From: Clostridiaceae bacterium
Lineage (GTDB): Bacteria > Bacillota > Clostridia > Acetivibrionales > DUMB01
NCBI GenBank assembly: GCA_012840535.1
Contig: DULF01000088.1
Span: forward strand, 1-34,229
DNA length: 34,229 nt
Reading direction: 5' to 3'
Part shown: positions 24,355 through 32,543 of the stretch, piece after piece
Numbering within the stretch: position 1 is the first letter of the stretch
How the letters are laid out: every line of letters starts with the position of its first letter
The notes under the pieces: model-generated
Told to the model about the DNA's origin: nothing
What the model saw: the letters and a program-made list of their open reading frames with translations, nothing else
Databases searched by the model: none
Made by a program: the position numbers and the translations under genes

Positions 24355-24411
24355 AAAAGGATCTGTACTAAAGGAACTGTTGAAAAATTCATATTTTGTA
24401 CAGTCCTTTTT
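24355..24411 (+). terminator. Second terminator-like hairpin with two competing left arms
   Basis: The right arm 24398-24410 pairs with 24355-24368 (13 bp, one bulged T). It can alternatively pair in part with 24370-24380, because the left side contains two near-identical 11-mers (AAAGGATCTGT and AAAGGAACTGT). The T-run at its end gives a terminator-like shape. The remaining 24412-24556 before iorA is AT-rich and shows no convincing promoter or gene. Confidence 0.55.
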
Positions 24412-24556
24412 ATACCCTGAAAAGTAAATGTGAATTATAAAAGGATGAACAAATGTTATGCAATTTAATTAATAAAGAAAACAATTTACAAAACCTGCTT
24501 TTGAGTTTAAAATAAGAATAATATTAGCTTTATATGAAAGATGGGGGTTAAATTTA

Positions 24557-26296
24557 ATGAAAAAATTAATGCTGGGGAACGAGGCTGTTGCCAGGGGCGC
24601 ATATGAAGCCGGAGTGACTGTAGCCACCGCGTATCCTGGTACGCCAAGTACGGAAATTACTGAAAACATAGCAAAGTATGATGACATATATTCAGAATGG
24701 TCACCAAATGAAAAGGTTGCTCTTGAAGTAGCTATAGGAGCCTCAATAGCCGGATCAAGGGCAATTTGTTCAATGAAGCACGTGGGTTTGAATGTAGCGG
24801 CAGATCCCTTGTTTACAGTATCATATACTGGGGTTAATGGCGGGCTGGTTATAATGGTCGCAGATGATCCCGGTATGCACAGTTCGCAAAACGAACAAGA
24901 CAGCCGGTTTTACGCAAGGGCATCAAACACCCCGATGATTGAACCTGCAGACAGCCAGGAATGTAAAGATTTTGTCAAAGAAGCCTTTGAAATCAGTGAA
25001 AAATTCGATACACCTGTACTTGTAAGGCTCACCACCAGAATTGCCCATTCACAGAGCATTGTGGAGCTTGGAGAAAAAGTTGAATATTCTTTGAAGGAAT
25101 ATAAAAAAGATTTCAATAAATATGTAATGATGCCTGCAATGGCAAGAAAAAGACATGTTGAAGTCGAAAAGAGAATGTCCAAGCTTAGGGAATTTTCCGA
25201 CAATACAAGCATTAACAGGATAGAGTGGGGAAACAAGGCCATTGGAGTGATAACGAGCGGAGCCGCGTATCAGTATGCAAAAGAGGCGCTGGGAGATAAT
25301 GCTTCTTACCTGAAAATCGGTATGGTATATCCGCTTCCTGAAAAACTTATACGGGAATTTGCAAAAGAAGTAGATAAGCTTTACGTAGTGGAGGAACTGG
25401 AACCATTTATAGAAAATCAAGTAAGAAAAATGGGTATTAATGTAACAGGCAAAGAAATATTCCCTGTTATTGGAGAGTTAAGTGCCCATATAATTAGAGA
25501 AAAGATACTTGGAAAAACCACGGATGTAAATAAGGTATCAAGCGGAGAGATACCTGGAAGACCTCCTGTACTGTGTCCAGGATGTCCGCACAGGGGTATG
25601 TTCTATGTTTTAAAGAAGCTTAAGCTCACTGTAACCGGTGATATTGGATGTTATACTCTGGGCGCGCTTCCACCGACAGAGTCGATGGATACGTGTATTT
25701 GCATGGGTGCAAGCATAGGAATGGCTCTCGGAATGGAAAAAGCAAGGGGAAAAGATTTCAGCAAAAAGACCGTTGCCGTTATAGGAGAATCGACTTTTAT
25801 CCATTCAGGAATTACCGGTCTGATTGATGTTGTATATAACAAAGGAAACTCTACCGTAATAATTCTGGATAACTCTACAACCGGAATGACAGGACATCAG
25901 GACAACCCGACAACAGGTCGTACTATTAAGGGCGAGCCGACGAAACAGGTGGATCTTGTGAAACTTGCAAATGCTGTTGGCGTTGACAGGGTAAAGGTGG
26001 TAGATCCTTTCAACATTAAGGAATTCGAAAAGGTCCTGAAGGAAGAATTACAGGCAGAGGAACCTTCAGTGATAATTTCTCAGCGTCCTTGCGCTCTCTT
26101 AAAGAGTGTAAAATATGAAGGCGTATTGAGAATAAACAACGAGAAATGCAGAATATGCAGGCGTTGTATGAGTATTGGATGCCCTGCTATAGTCGACAAG
26201 GGTGAATACATTGAAATAAACGAAGCGTTATGCAATGGTTGTGAATTATGTACGAAGGTTTGCAACTTCAATGCTATTGAGAAGGCAGGTGTATAG
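24557..26296 (+). CDS. iorA: Indolepyruvate:ferredoxin oxidoreductase, alpha subunit
   Basis: Thiamine-diphosphate enzyme that oxidatively decarboxylates aryl-pyruvates to aryl-acetyl-CoA with reduction of ferredoxin, or runs in reverse. The 579-residue chain has the N-terminal pyrimidine-binding domain (GNEAVARGAYEAGVTVATAY, YPGTPSTEI) and the TPP-binding core (GDIGCYTLGALPP and the later ILDNSTTGMTGHQDNPTTG). It ends with two [4Fe-4S] motifs: C531, C534, C537, C542 and C559, C562, C565, C569. The ATG start has GGGGG upstream. The stop is 1 nt before iorB, giving the usual two-subunit enzyme. The position before a phenylacetate-CoA ligase supports aromatic 2-oxo acids as substrates. Confidence 0.96.
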   Translation: MKKLMLGNEAVARGAYEAGVTVATAYPGTPSTEITENIAKYDDIYSEWSPNEKVALEVAIGASIAGSRAICSMKHVGLNVAADPLFTVSYTGVNGGLVIMVADDPGMHSSQNEQDSRFYARASNTPMIEPADSQECKDFVKEAFEISEKFDTPVLVRLTTRIAHSQSIVELGEKVEYSLKEYKKDFNKYVMMPAMARKRHVEVEKRMSKLREFSDNTSINRIEWGNKAIGVITSGAAYQYAKEALGDNASYLKIGMVYPLPEKLIREFAKEVDKLYVVEELEPFIENQVRKMGINVTGKEIFPVIGELSAHIIREKILGKTTDVNKVSSGEIPGRPPVLCPGCPHRGMFYVLKKLKLTVTGDIGCYTLGALPPTESMDTCICMGASIGMALGMEKARGKDFSKKTVAVIGESTFIHSGITGLIDVVYNKGNSTVIILDNSTTGMTGHQDNPTTGRTIKGEPTKQVDLVKLANAVGVDRVKVVDPFNIKEFEKVLKEELQAEEPSVIISQRPCALLKSVKYEGVLRINNEKCRICRRCMSIGCPAIVDKGEYIEINEALCNGCELCTKVCNFNAIEKAGV

Positions 26297-26297
26297 G

Positions 26298-26870
26298 ATG
26301 GAAGCACTTAATATAATGATAGTTGGCGTTGGCGGCCAGGGAACTTTACTGGCTAGCAGGGTTTTAGGAAATGTTGCCCTTAAAAAATCATATGATGTAA
26401 AGGTATCGGAAGTTCACGGAATGTCCCAGAGGGGCGGCAGTGTCGTTACTTATGTAAAAATGGGGGAAAAGATTCATTCACCGCTTGTTGAAAAGGGAGA
26501 GGCGGACATAATATTGGCTTTTGAACTGCTTGAAGCTTTAAGATGGATAGAGTATCTTAAAAAAGACGGGAAAATTCTTATTAACACTCAGAGAATTGAC
26601 CCCATGCCTGTTATTGCGGGGAAAGCAAAATATCCTGAATCCATATTGGAAAAAATCGGTGTAGCTTTCGAAAACGTCATAACAATTGATGCACTGGGCA
26701 TTGCGAAAGAATGTGGAAATATAAAAGCTGTGAATATGGTTCTAATAGGATTGATGGCCAAATATACAAATATAGAAAAGGATATCTGGATAGAGGCTAT
26801 GAAAGAGACTGTTCCGGCAAAGTTTCTTGATGTAAATCTTAAAGCGTTTGAGGAAGGTTATTCTTCTTGA
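26298..26870 (+). CDS. iorB: Indolepyruvate:ferredoxin oxidoreductase, beta subunit
   Basis: Gamma-type pyruvate/ketoisovalerate oxidoreductase domain that partners IorA and completes the aryl-pyruvate:ferredoxin enzyme. The N-terminal MIVGVGGQGTLLASRVLG and the KVSEVHGMSQRGGSVVTYVK segments are typical. ATG 26298 is used because AGGTG lies just upstream and the protein then has the family's normal 190 residues; the open frame runs 21 codons further into the end of iorA without support. The 1-nt gap implies translational coupling with iorA. Confidence 0.95.
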   Translation: MEALNIMIVGVGGQGTLLASRVLGNVALKKSYDVKVSEVHGMSQRGGSVVTYVKMGEKIHSPLVEKGEADIILAFELLEALRWIEYLKKDGKILINTQRIDPMPVIAGKAKYPESILEKIGVAFENVITIDALGIAKECGNIKAVNMVLIGLMAKYTNIEKDIWIEAMKETVPAKFLDVNLKAFEEGYSS

Positions 26871-26888
26871 GGAGTTTGCAAGAGACCG

Positions 26889-26912
26889 GATGAAGAACTA
26901 GATGAAGAACTA
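26889..26912 (+). repeat. Tandem 12-bp duplication after iorB
   Basis: GATGAAGAACTA occurs twice, head to tail (26889-26900 and 26901-26912), followed by a partial third match (AGAAC). Probably a local slippage duplication just after the iorB stop. Confidence 0.75.
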
Positions 26913-27001
26913 TAAGAACCAGGTAAAAGATTAAATGATGATGTGTAAAATAATAGTCCATGTTTGCTTTTGTGTGGGGCGGTATAGGTCCGTAATCCCT
27001 A

Positions 27002-27034
27002 AAAGCTATTCTCGCGGGAGAATAGATGGGCTTT
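27002..27034 (+). other. Stem-loop in the leader of the phenylacetate-CoA ligase gene
   Basis: A perfect 8-bp stem (27006-27013 with 27018-27025, loop GCGG) can be extended by AAAG (27002-27005) with CTTT (27031-27034) across a 5-nt bulge. GC content is higher than the surroundings and there is no T-run. It lies 37 nt before the ATG in an otherwise empty 200-nt gap. I do not recognise a known riboswitch. Confidence 0.5.
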
Positions 27035-27070
27035 AAATAATATGCTTAAATTTTAGGGAGGGAACCAGTT

Positions 27071-28375
27071 ATGCAGTATTGGAATCCGACATTTGAATGT
27101 ATGTCAAGAGACGAGATGACCAAGGTACAGAGCGAAAGGCTGATCGATACTGTTAAACGGGTCTTTCATAATGTACCGCATTTTCGTGACAAAATGCAAA
27201 AGATAGGTATTGAACCAGGGGATATTAAATCCGTTGAAGACCTGAAGAAATTGCCGTTCACTTACAAGCAGGATTTAAGAGACACTTATCCTTTTGGCAT
27301 GTTTGCAGTGCCCATGAGTGAGATAGTAAGGATACATGCTTCGTCAGGCACAACAGGAAAGCAGACTGTTGTCGGGTATACGAGGAAAGATATTGACACA
27401 TGGGCGGAAGTTATGGCAAGGGCCATTGTATACGCAGGCGCGGACAAGAATTCAATTATTCAGGTTGCATATGGCTATGGGTTGTTTACAGGTGGTCTGG
27501 GAGCCCATTACGGCGCGGAAAGGATAGGCGCATCAGTCATACCTGCATCGGGCGGCAATACGAAAAGACAGATTCAAATGATGAAAGACTTTGGAACCAC
27601 CCATCTTGCCTGCACACCGTCATATGCTCTTTATATGGCTGAAGAAATGGAAGCTATGGGAATAAAAAAGGAAGAATTGAAATTAAAAGCAGGGATTTTC
27701 GGAGCAGAACCCTGGTCGGAAAATATGAGAAAAGAAATAGAAGAAAAACTTGGCATTATGGCAATAGACATTTATGGTCTGAGTGAGGTTATCGGACCCG
27801 GTGTTGCATGTGAATGCCAGTATAAATGCGGAATGCATATTTCCGAAGACCACTTTATTCCTGAAATAATCGATCCTGAAACCGAGGAAGTTTTACCTCC
27901 AGGCTCAACAGGAGAGCTTGTATTTACAACAATCACAAAGGAAGGATTGCCGCTTATCAGGTACAGGACAAGAGACATATCCTCCTTAAATTATGAGAAG
28001 TGTGAATGCGGAAGGACATTCGTGCGAATGAACAAGGTTACCGGGCGAACTGACGATATGCTGATTATCAGGGGAGTTAATGTATTTCCGTCGCAAATTG
28101 AGTCCGTGCTGCTTGAAGTGGGTTATACTGCTCCTCATTACCTTCTAATTGTTGACAGGGTTGGGAAATTGGATACTCTTGAGGTATGGGTTGAAATGAC
28201 ACAGGATATGTTCTCTGATAAAGTCAGGAACATTGAAGATATTGAAAGGAAATTAAGGAAAGAAATTGAGCTGACGCTTGGAATAAGCGCAAAGGTGAAA
28301 CTTGTGGAGCCCAGGACGATAGAAAGAAGCGAAGGAAAGGCAAAACGTGTCATTGACAGGAGGAAAAACCTATAA
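27071..28375 (+). CDS. paaK: Phenylacetate-CoA ligase family enzyme
   Basis: Adenylate-forming enzyme (434 residues) that activates phenylacetate or another aryl-acetate to its CoA thioester, or recovers ATP in the reverse direction. Visible motifs are the phosphate loop [16 protein letters not shown] (95-110), [12 protein letters not shown], the YRTRDIS adenylate motif and [20 protein letters not shown] at the hinge to the C-terminal domain. The cysteines in CECQYKCG and YEKCECG are often seen in anaerobe homologues. The ATG follows GGGAGGG. Together with iorAB it links aryl-pyruvate, aryl-acetyl-CoA and aryl-acetate. The direction in vivo (aromatic amino acid breakdown or recovery from aryl-acetates) is open. 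Confidence 0.93.
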   Translation: MQYWNPTFECMSRDEMTKVQSERLIDTVKRVFHNVPHFRDKMQKIGIEPGDIKSVEDLKKLPFTYKQDLRDTYPFGMFAVPMSEIVRIHASSGTTGKQTVVGYTRKDIDTWAEVMARAIVYAGADKNSIIQVAYGYGLFTGGLGAHYGAERIGASVIPASGGNTKRQIQMMKDFGTTHLACTPSYALYMAEEMEAMGIKKEELKLKAGIFGAEPWSENMRKEIEEKLGIMAIDIYGLSEVIGPGVACECQYKCGMHISEDHFIPEIIDPETEEVLPPGSTGELVFTTITKEGLPLIRYRTRDISSLNYEKCECGRTFVRMNKVTGRTDDMLIIRGVNVFPSQIESVLLEVGYTAPHYLLIVDRVGKLDTLEVWVEMTQDMFSDKVRNIEDIERKLRKEIELTLGISAKVKLVEPRTIERSEGKAKRVIDRRKNL

Positions 28376-28392
28376 AAAGGAGGCCATGTCAA

Positions 28393-28824
28393 ATGTTAGT
28401 CAAGCAAATTTCCGTGTTTCTGGAAAACAAATCAGGAAGGCTTGCAGAGGTGACCAAAACTCTCGGCGACCACGGTATTGACATAAGCGCGCTTTCAATT
28501 GCTGATACTACTGACTTTGGAATACTGAGACTTATTGTTAACAAACCTGAAGAAGCTGAAAAAGTCTTAAAAGAAAACGGATTCACTGTAAGCTGTGCCG
28601 ATGTTATAGCTATTGCTGTGGCAGATGAACCCGGAGGATTGGCGGTTGCTCTTGAAGTTTTGGCAAGAGAATCTATAAGCATAGAATACCTGTATGCTTT
28701 TGTTGGAAAAGCAGAAAAAGAAGCTTTGGTGTTATTAAGGGTCGAAGAACCGGAGAAAGCTGTAGATGTCTTAACCGCCAGTGGCATAAAGGTGTTGTCG
28801 GCGGATGAAGTGTACAATCTTTAA
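28393..28824 (+). CDS. Tandem ACT-domain protein
   Basis: Small cytoplasmic protein (143 residues) made of two ACT domains: VKQISVFLENKSGRLAEVTK (about 3-70) and VIAIAVADEPGGLAVALEVL (about 73-140). ACT domains bind amino acids and regulate enzymes of amino acid metabolism. It follows paaK by 17 nt with GGAGG upstream, in the same operon as iorAB-paaK. A plausible job is sensing an aromatic amino acid and modulating the oxidoreductase or ligase; no direct evidence. It has no catalytic domain. Confidence 0.92.
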   Translation: MLVKQISVFLENKSGRLAEVTKTLGDHGIDISALSIADTTDFGILRLIVNKPEEAEKVLKENGFTVSCADVIAIAVADEPGGLAVALEVLARESISIEYLYAFVGKAEKEALVLLRVEEPEKAVDVLTASGIKVLSADEVYNL

Positions 28825-28934
28825 GAGAACAGAGAACAGAAGTCAGAGAACAGATTAAAGGAGGGCTTCAAATCACTACCTGAATTCTGTTCTCTTTTTT
28901 TTTTCTGTTTGCTGTCCTCTGTTATCTGTTCTCT
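28825..28934. repeat. Heptanucleotide repeats in both orientations between convergent genes
   Basis: Immediately after the ACT-gene stop come GAGAACA units at 28825, 28832 and 28846 (with GAAGTCA at 28839) in 7-nt phase. From 28907 to 28934 four units of the complementary form run in phase: GTTTGCT, GTCCTCT, GTTATCT, GTTCTCT. This is the same cyclic heptamer (CAGAGAA) as in the murE leader. The opposite orientations let the two blocks pair. Confidence 0.8.
28845..28904 (+). terminator. Terminator formed from heptad-repeat arms, end of the ior-paaK operon
   Basis: A 10-bp stem (28845-28854 with 28886-28895) is followed by ten T (28895-28904). The loop is long (31 nt). The region lies between convergent genes, and an additional complementary arm at 28907-28934 may serve the minus-strand operon. 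Confidence 0.65.
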
Positions 28935-28939
28935 GGAAC

Positions 28940-31327
28940 TCATATTATTCCCAAAACATATTTATATACCCAGAATCTTATTGCACCCAGGTTTTCTTTT
29001 GTTTCAAGCATAAGTGGTTTATAAAAATCAAGTGCTTCCTTCTTTTCCTGATTACTAGTTTCAGCTGCGCTGTATCGTGCTTTGATAAAAATGTTGGTGA
29101 TATGCTCAAAGGTATTTGGTCTGAAATAGAACAAGCAGTCGATTCTTTCAGAGTAGGAAAGTGGAGTTTCACCTGGTTTTATTCCATGCTTCTGAACCCT
29201 TAATATTTTCAAATAATATTTATATATTGACAAAATGCTCTTCTTTGGAGACATTCTGGAAATTTTCAAAATTTTGAATTTATGTTTTGAAAAATTGAAA
29301 ATAATAATGCAAATCAAAAGGACAGGAATCAGCAAAAATGCCCTTGTTAAAGGAAATGCCGGCTTTACAGGGCTTTCAACAGTAGTATCTTTGCTGCTGT
29401 CGGGCAAGTCTATGCTTGTATTTCCATAATCATATAGGTTTTGTAAATAATCGTTGTAATATGGATCGTTTATGAAACTTTCGGTTATTTCGGGAATGAA
29501 TTCTTCTTCTGCATAAAAACTTGAAACAAAAGGCGACGTAGGCTCAAAAGGTATCCAGCCAAATCCCTCAAAATAGACTTCTGTCCAGGCGTGGGCCTGG
29601 TTGTTTGTAACAAGGTAGGTGCCGTCAGGTTCTGCTTTAGGTGGTAGCATATATCCTTCCACGTACCTGGCAGGTATTCCTGCGCACCGTAATAGAACAG
29701 CCATTGCAGTAGCATAATAAGTGCAATATCCTTCCTTAATATCAAACAAGAAACTATCTACAAAATCGTTGTCCTTCATGACAGGCTCAGGATTGAGCGT
29801 ATAGGGATAGTTTTTGGCAAGATACTGTTCTACGGCCTTTGCTTTGTCATAATTGTTGTTATATTGCGATGTAATTGACAGCGCCAGTTCTTTTACTCTT
29901 TCAGGCAGGTTTTCAGGAAGCTGGAGATACCTTGAGTATATTTCTTTCGAATACTCAGACAACTGGATGATATTTTCCAGTATAACCCGGTACAATGCAC
30001 GACGGAATATGGCAGACCTGGTTAATGTATTTATGAGCTCTTCGTATAATCCTTTACGGCTTTTTCTAAGCAAATTAGTAAATTCTTCGTTATAAGTTCT
30101 TGGATTGTACATCTTTACAGTATACGTAAAATCTTTTTTTAATACGCTTTCACATGAGAGTATTCCTTCCGAATCAGTTGAAATCCCAAGCTGTTCAATA
30201 TCTGCGGCTTCAATTTCAAAAGCTTTAATGGGGACAAACAGGGTTCTTGTCCTTATATTTTCATATTTTATTTCAATGATTTGCTCTTCAAAAAGTTGTT
30301 CGAGAGTGTCACGGTTGAATTCGAACAGCCATATTCCTGTTATGTATTCGTATAAATCAAATGAAAAGCTGTCAATGTCTTCATTCAATGGTGAAGTATT
30401 GTCACTGCTTTTGGTCCAGCCGCTTCCTGTATATATGTCGCCGCAGAAGCCTTTAAGATATACCCTGACAGGAGATTTAACCTTTAGAACTACGGTGTCG
30501 TCCATCACTACTTTTCCGCCTAAATTCCTTATACTTCTTCCAAAACCGGTTTCCTTTAAGGAAAAGAATTTGGAATTACTATTGCTGAAGTTTTCTTTAA
30601 TTGAATTATATATTGCATTATATGCAGAGGAAATTTTGGCATCCATCCATTTCCACTCGATAGGCTTGCTACTGGCCGGTATTGAAAAAGCAATAATTGT
30701 TATTGCCATGGATAAAGGAATTGAATAGACAGTAAAAACAGCCGAATTAAGTTTGTCATGCTGGCCATCGGGAAATCTTTTCAGATGGATATATTTTAGG
30801 TAATATATCAAAAATATTATAAGAGAAATATAAAAGGGCTTTAAAGTGGTAACATAATTCATAATATGTTGTATACTGTACATGGAAGCAGTAGCTATAA
30901 AAAGAATGTAAAAATTGAATCTCCTGATTAAAGTAATATAAATGGCTGTGGAAATGACTATGCAAATCAAAAACACAATGAATTTTTCATAATCAGGGTT
31001 CATGCCTTCATTTCCGCTGATATAACCGATAAACCAGTTTAACGGCAAATATATATAGTTAATTGCTTCTCGAATTCTATCGGTTAAAACCAGATAAATA
31101 ATTGTACAGAATGACAGAACTCCTACAGTTATGCAGGTTATTAAAAATGAAAGCTTATTTATAAAAACCAGTGAATAAAAGACAATTACAGCCAGCACCA
31201 AAACAAAAATCCCGGTAAGAGGATAAGAAAAATTCATTGAAGAAGTTAAAGCATAAACAAAGCTGAAGCCTGCCACTGATGCAAGCAATATATCAACTAT
31301 ATGGTTAAGCAGCTTCTTTACGCTCAT
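28940..31327 (-). CDS. Membrane transglutaminase-like protein (TgpA/YebA type)
   Basis: 795-residue membrane protein. An N-terminal block of six to seven hydrophobic helices (1-215) is followed by an extracytoplasmic region (about 220-640) containing a transglutaminase-like core, one further membrane helix (about 660-685) and a cytoplasmic tail. Catalytic candidates are C535 in EGYCTYYATA, H579 in NQAHAWTEVYF and E595 in FEPT at the position of the usual aspartate; glutamate occurs there in other Firmicutes. Likely role is peptide or wall-protein modification or proteolysis outside the membrane; unproven. ATG 31327 has AGGTGA inside the end of the preceding gene (3-nt gap). It is third in the moxR-DUF58-transglutaminase operon. 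Confidence 0.9.
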   Translation of the reverse strand: MSVKKLLNHIVDILLASVAGFSFVYALTSSMNFSYPLTGIFVLVLAVIVFYSLVFINKLSFLITCITVGVLSFCTIIYLVLTDRIREAINYIYLPLNWFIGYISGNEGMNPDYEKFIVFLICIVISTAIYITLIRRFNFYILFIATASMYSIQHIMNYVTTLKPFYISLIIFLIYYLKYIHLKRFPDGQHDKLNSAVFTVYSIPLSMAITIIAFSIPASSKPIEWKWMDAKISSAYNAIYNSIKENFSNSNSKFFSLKETGFGRSIRNLGGKVVMDDTVVLKVKSPVRVYLKGFCGDIYTGSGWTKSSDNTSPLNEDIDSFSFDLYEYITGIWLFEFNRDTLEQLFEEQIIEIKYENIRTRTLFVPIKAFEIEAADIEQLGISTDSEGILSCESVLKKDFTYTVKMYNPRTYNEEFTNLLRKSRKGLYEELINTLTRSAIFRRALYRVILENIIQLSEYSKEIYSRYLQLPENLPERVKELALSITSQYNNNYDKAKAVEQYLAKNYPYTLNPEPVMKDNDFVDSFLFDIKEGYCTYYATAMAVLLRCAGIPARYVEGYMLPPKAEPDGTYLVTNNQAHAWTEVYFEGFGWIPFEPTSPFVSSFYAEEEFIPEITESFINDPYYNDYLQNLYDYGNTSIDLPDSSKDTTVESPVKPAFPLTRAFLLIPVLLICIIIFNFSKHKFKILKISRMSPKKSILSIYKYYLKILRVQKHGIKPGETPLSYSERIDCLFYFRPNTFEHITNIFIKARYSAAETSNQEKKEALDFYKPLMLETKENLGAIRFWVYKYVLGII

Positions 31328-31330
31328 GAT

Positions 31331-32542
31331 TCATATCACCTGTTGTTCCAATATCGGTTTAAGGTCATCATGTATATTTGCATTAAACACATTAACTCCT
31401 GTTTCCCGCAAGCTTCTCAGCATATTATCCTTATCCGGATCCTTTATTCCGGTTACTTCTTCGCCTGAAACGTAAACAATGGCGATATTCTGTCCGTAAG
31501 CCTGCAACCTGCATATTTGGCTGTATAGATCAAAATCAATATTTGAAGTAAATGCTATTATATTTGTTTTGTCTGCATTATCAGCAACAAATGTTTCAAG
31601 GATGTCTTCAAGTCCCGTTTCTTCATTAAAAGGAATGCAAGCAAGATTTTTATATATTTCGTCAAATGACGAAAGACTATTAGCTTCAATTTTCACCGGT
31701 TTGTCTTTGATGTATAAAAGATTGACCGGAATTCCGCTGCTAAGGCAATAATAAATTACAGAAATAACTACTTCAATCACTTTATCTTCAATAACTATGT
31801 TTTCTTCCGGTGAAAACCGGTTTTTCTTCAAGTCAAGAATCAGATAGGTTTCTTTTTCAGAAGTATGTTGAAATTTCTTAACCATAAGCTCGCCGGCTTT
31901 TGCTGTCAGTTTCCAATGTACCCTTTTTAAGCTGTCGCCGTAAGCATATTTTCTGATATCAAGAATTGTGAGAAAATCTTCAAAAAGAGTATTGTTTTTA
32001 TTCGAGTTACATTCGGTGGGAGAATCAGATGAAAGCAGCATTTTCTCCAGGTTGATGATTTTGGGATATACTGTTAATTGCATTGGTGATTTAATTTTAC
32101 ATTTAATTTTAAACATACCAAGCAAATCGCCTATCTCGATTAATTTAATTCCGATTTCATAGTTTCCTCTGTAGTTGCACTTAAGTTTAAATGATAAATC
32201 AATTTTACCAAAAGGAGGTAGCGAAAAAGATTTTTCCGGAAATTGCATGCCTAATATTGCAGAAGTACCGTAAAATATTGCTCTCACGTACGGAAACATT
32301 AATATGCTTTCATTAGATATACTTAAGCTGTAATGTATTGTGTCCCCTTTAATTACAAACTGCCTGTCAATTTTCTGAATATATTTAAGACTTACAAATA
32401 AGCCTATGGAATGGGCAAGGGAAAGAACGGGAAGGCTTGCCACAGTGTAAAACATCATGTAAGGAATTTTGCCGCCATAAAAATATATAAACAAGAGGGA
32501 CAGGAAAAGAAAACTTAAATAAAGGATTCTGTTTTTCCACAT
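31331..32542 (-). CDS. DUF58 domain protein
   Basis: 403-residue protein with one or two N-terminal membrane helices (about 6-22 and 28-52) followed by a beta-rich region and a DUF58 domain with the hallmark RKYAYGDSLKRVHWKLTAKA (197-216). The C-terminal half resembles a von Willebrand A-like fold. DUF58 proteins are routinely encoded between a MoxR ATPase and a transglutaminase, and are thought to work with them, but the biochemical role is undefined. The ATG overlaps the end of moxR with a 1-nt gap, and its stop is 3 nt from the transglutaminase start, implying coupled translation. Confidence 0.92.
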   Translation of the reverse strand: MWKNRILYLSFLFLSLLFIYFYGGKIPYMMFYTVASLPVLSLAHSIGLFVSLKYIQKIDRQFVIKGDTIHYSLSISNESILMFPYVRAIFYGTSAILGMQFPEKSFSLPPFGKIDLSFKLKCNYRGNYEIGIKLIEIGDLLGMFKIKCKIKSPMQLTVYPKIINLEKMLLSSDSPTECNSNKNNTLFEDFLTILDIRKYAYGDSLKRVHWKLTAKAGELMVKKFQHTSEKETYLILDLKKNRFSPEENIVIEDKVIEVVISVIYYCLSSGIPVNLLYIKDKPVKIEANSLSSFDEIYKNLACIPFNEETGLEDILETFVADNADKTNIIAFTSNIDFDLYSQICRLQAYGQNIAIVYVSGEEVTGIKDPDKDNMLRSLRETGVNVFNANIHDDLKPILEQQVI

Positions 32543-32543
32543 T

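Noticed and set aside
27002-27034. T-box or known amino acid riboswitch before paaK
   Set aside because: No T-box sequence, antiterminator or terminator is present; the stem alone is not enough for a named class.
30105-30728. 207-codon open frame on the + strand inside the transglutaminase gene
   Set aside because: It is antisense to a well-supported coding region, has no ribosome site or family resemblance, and follows from the codon pattern of the real gene.
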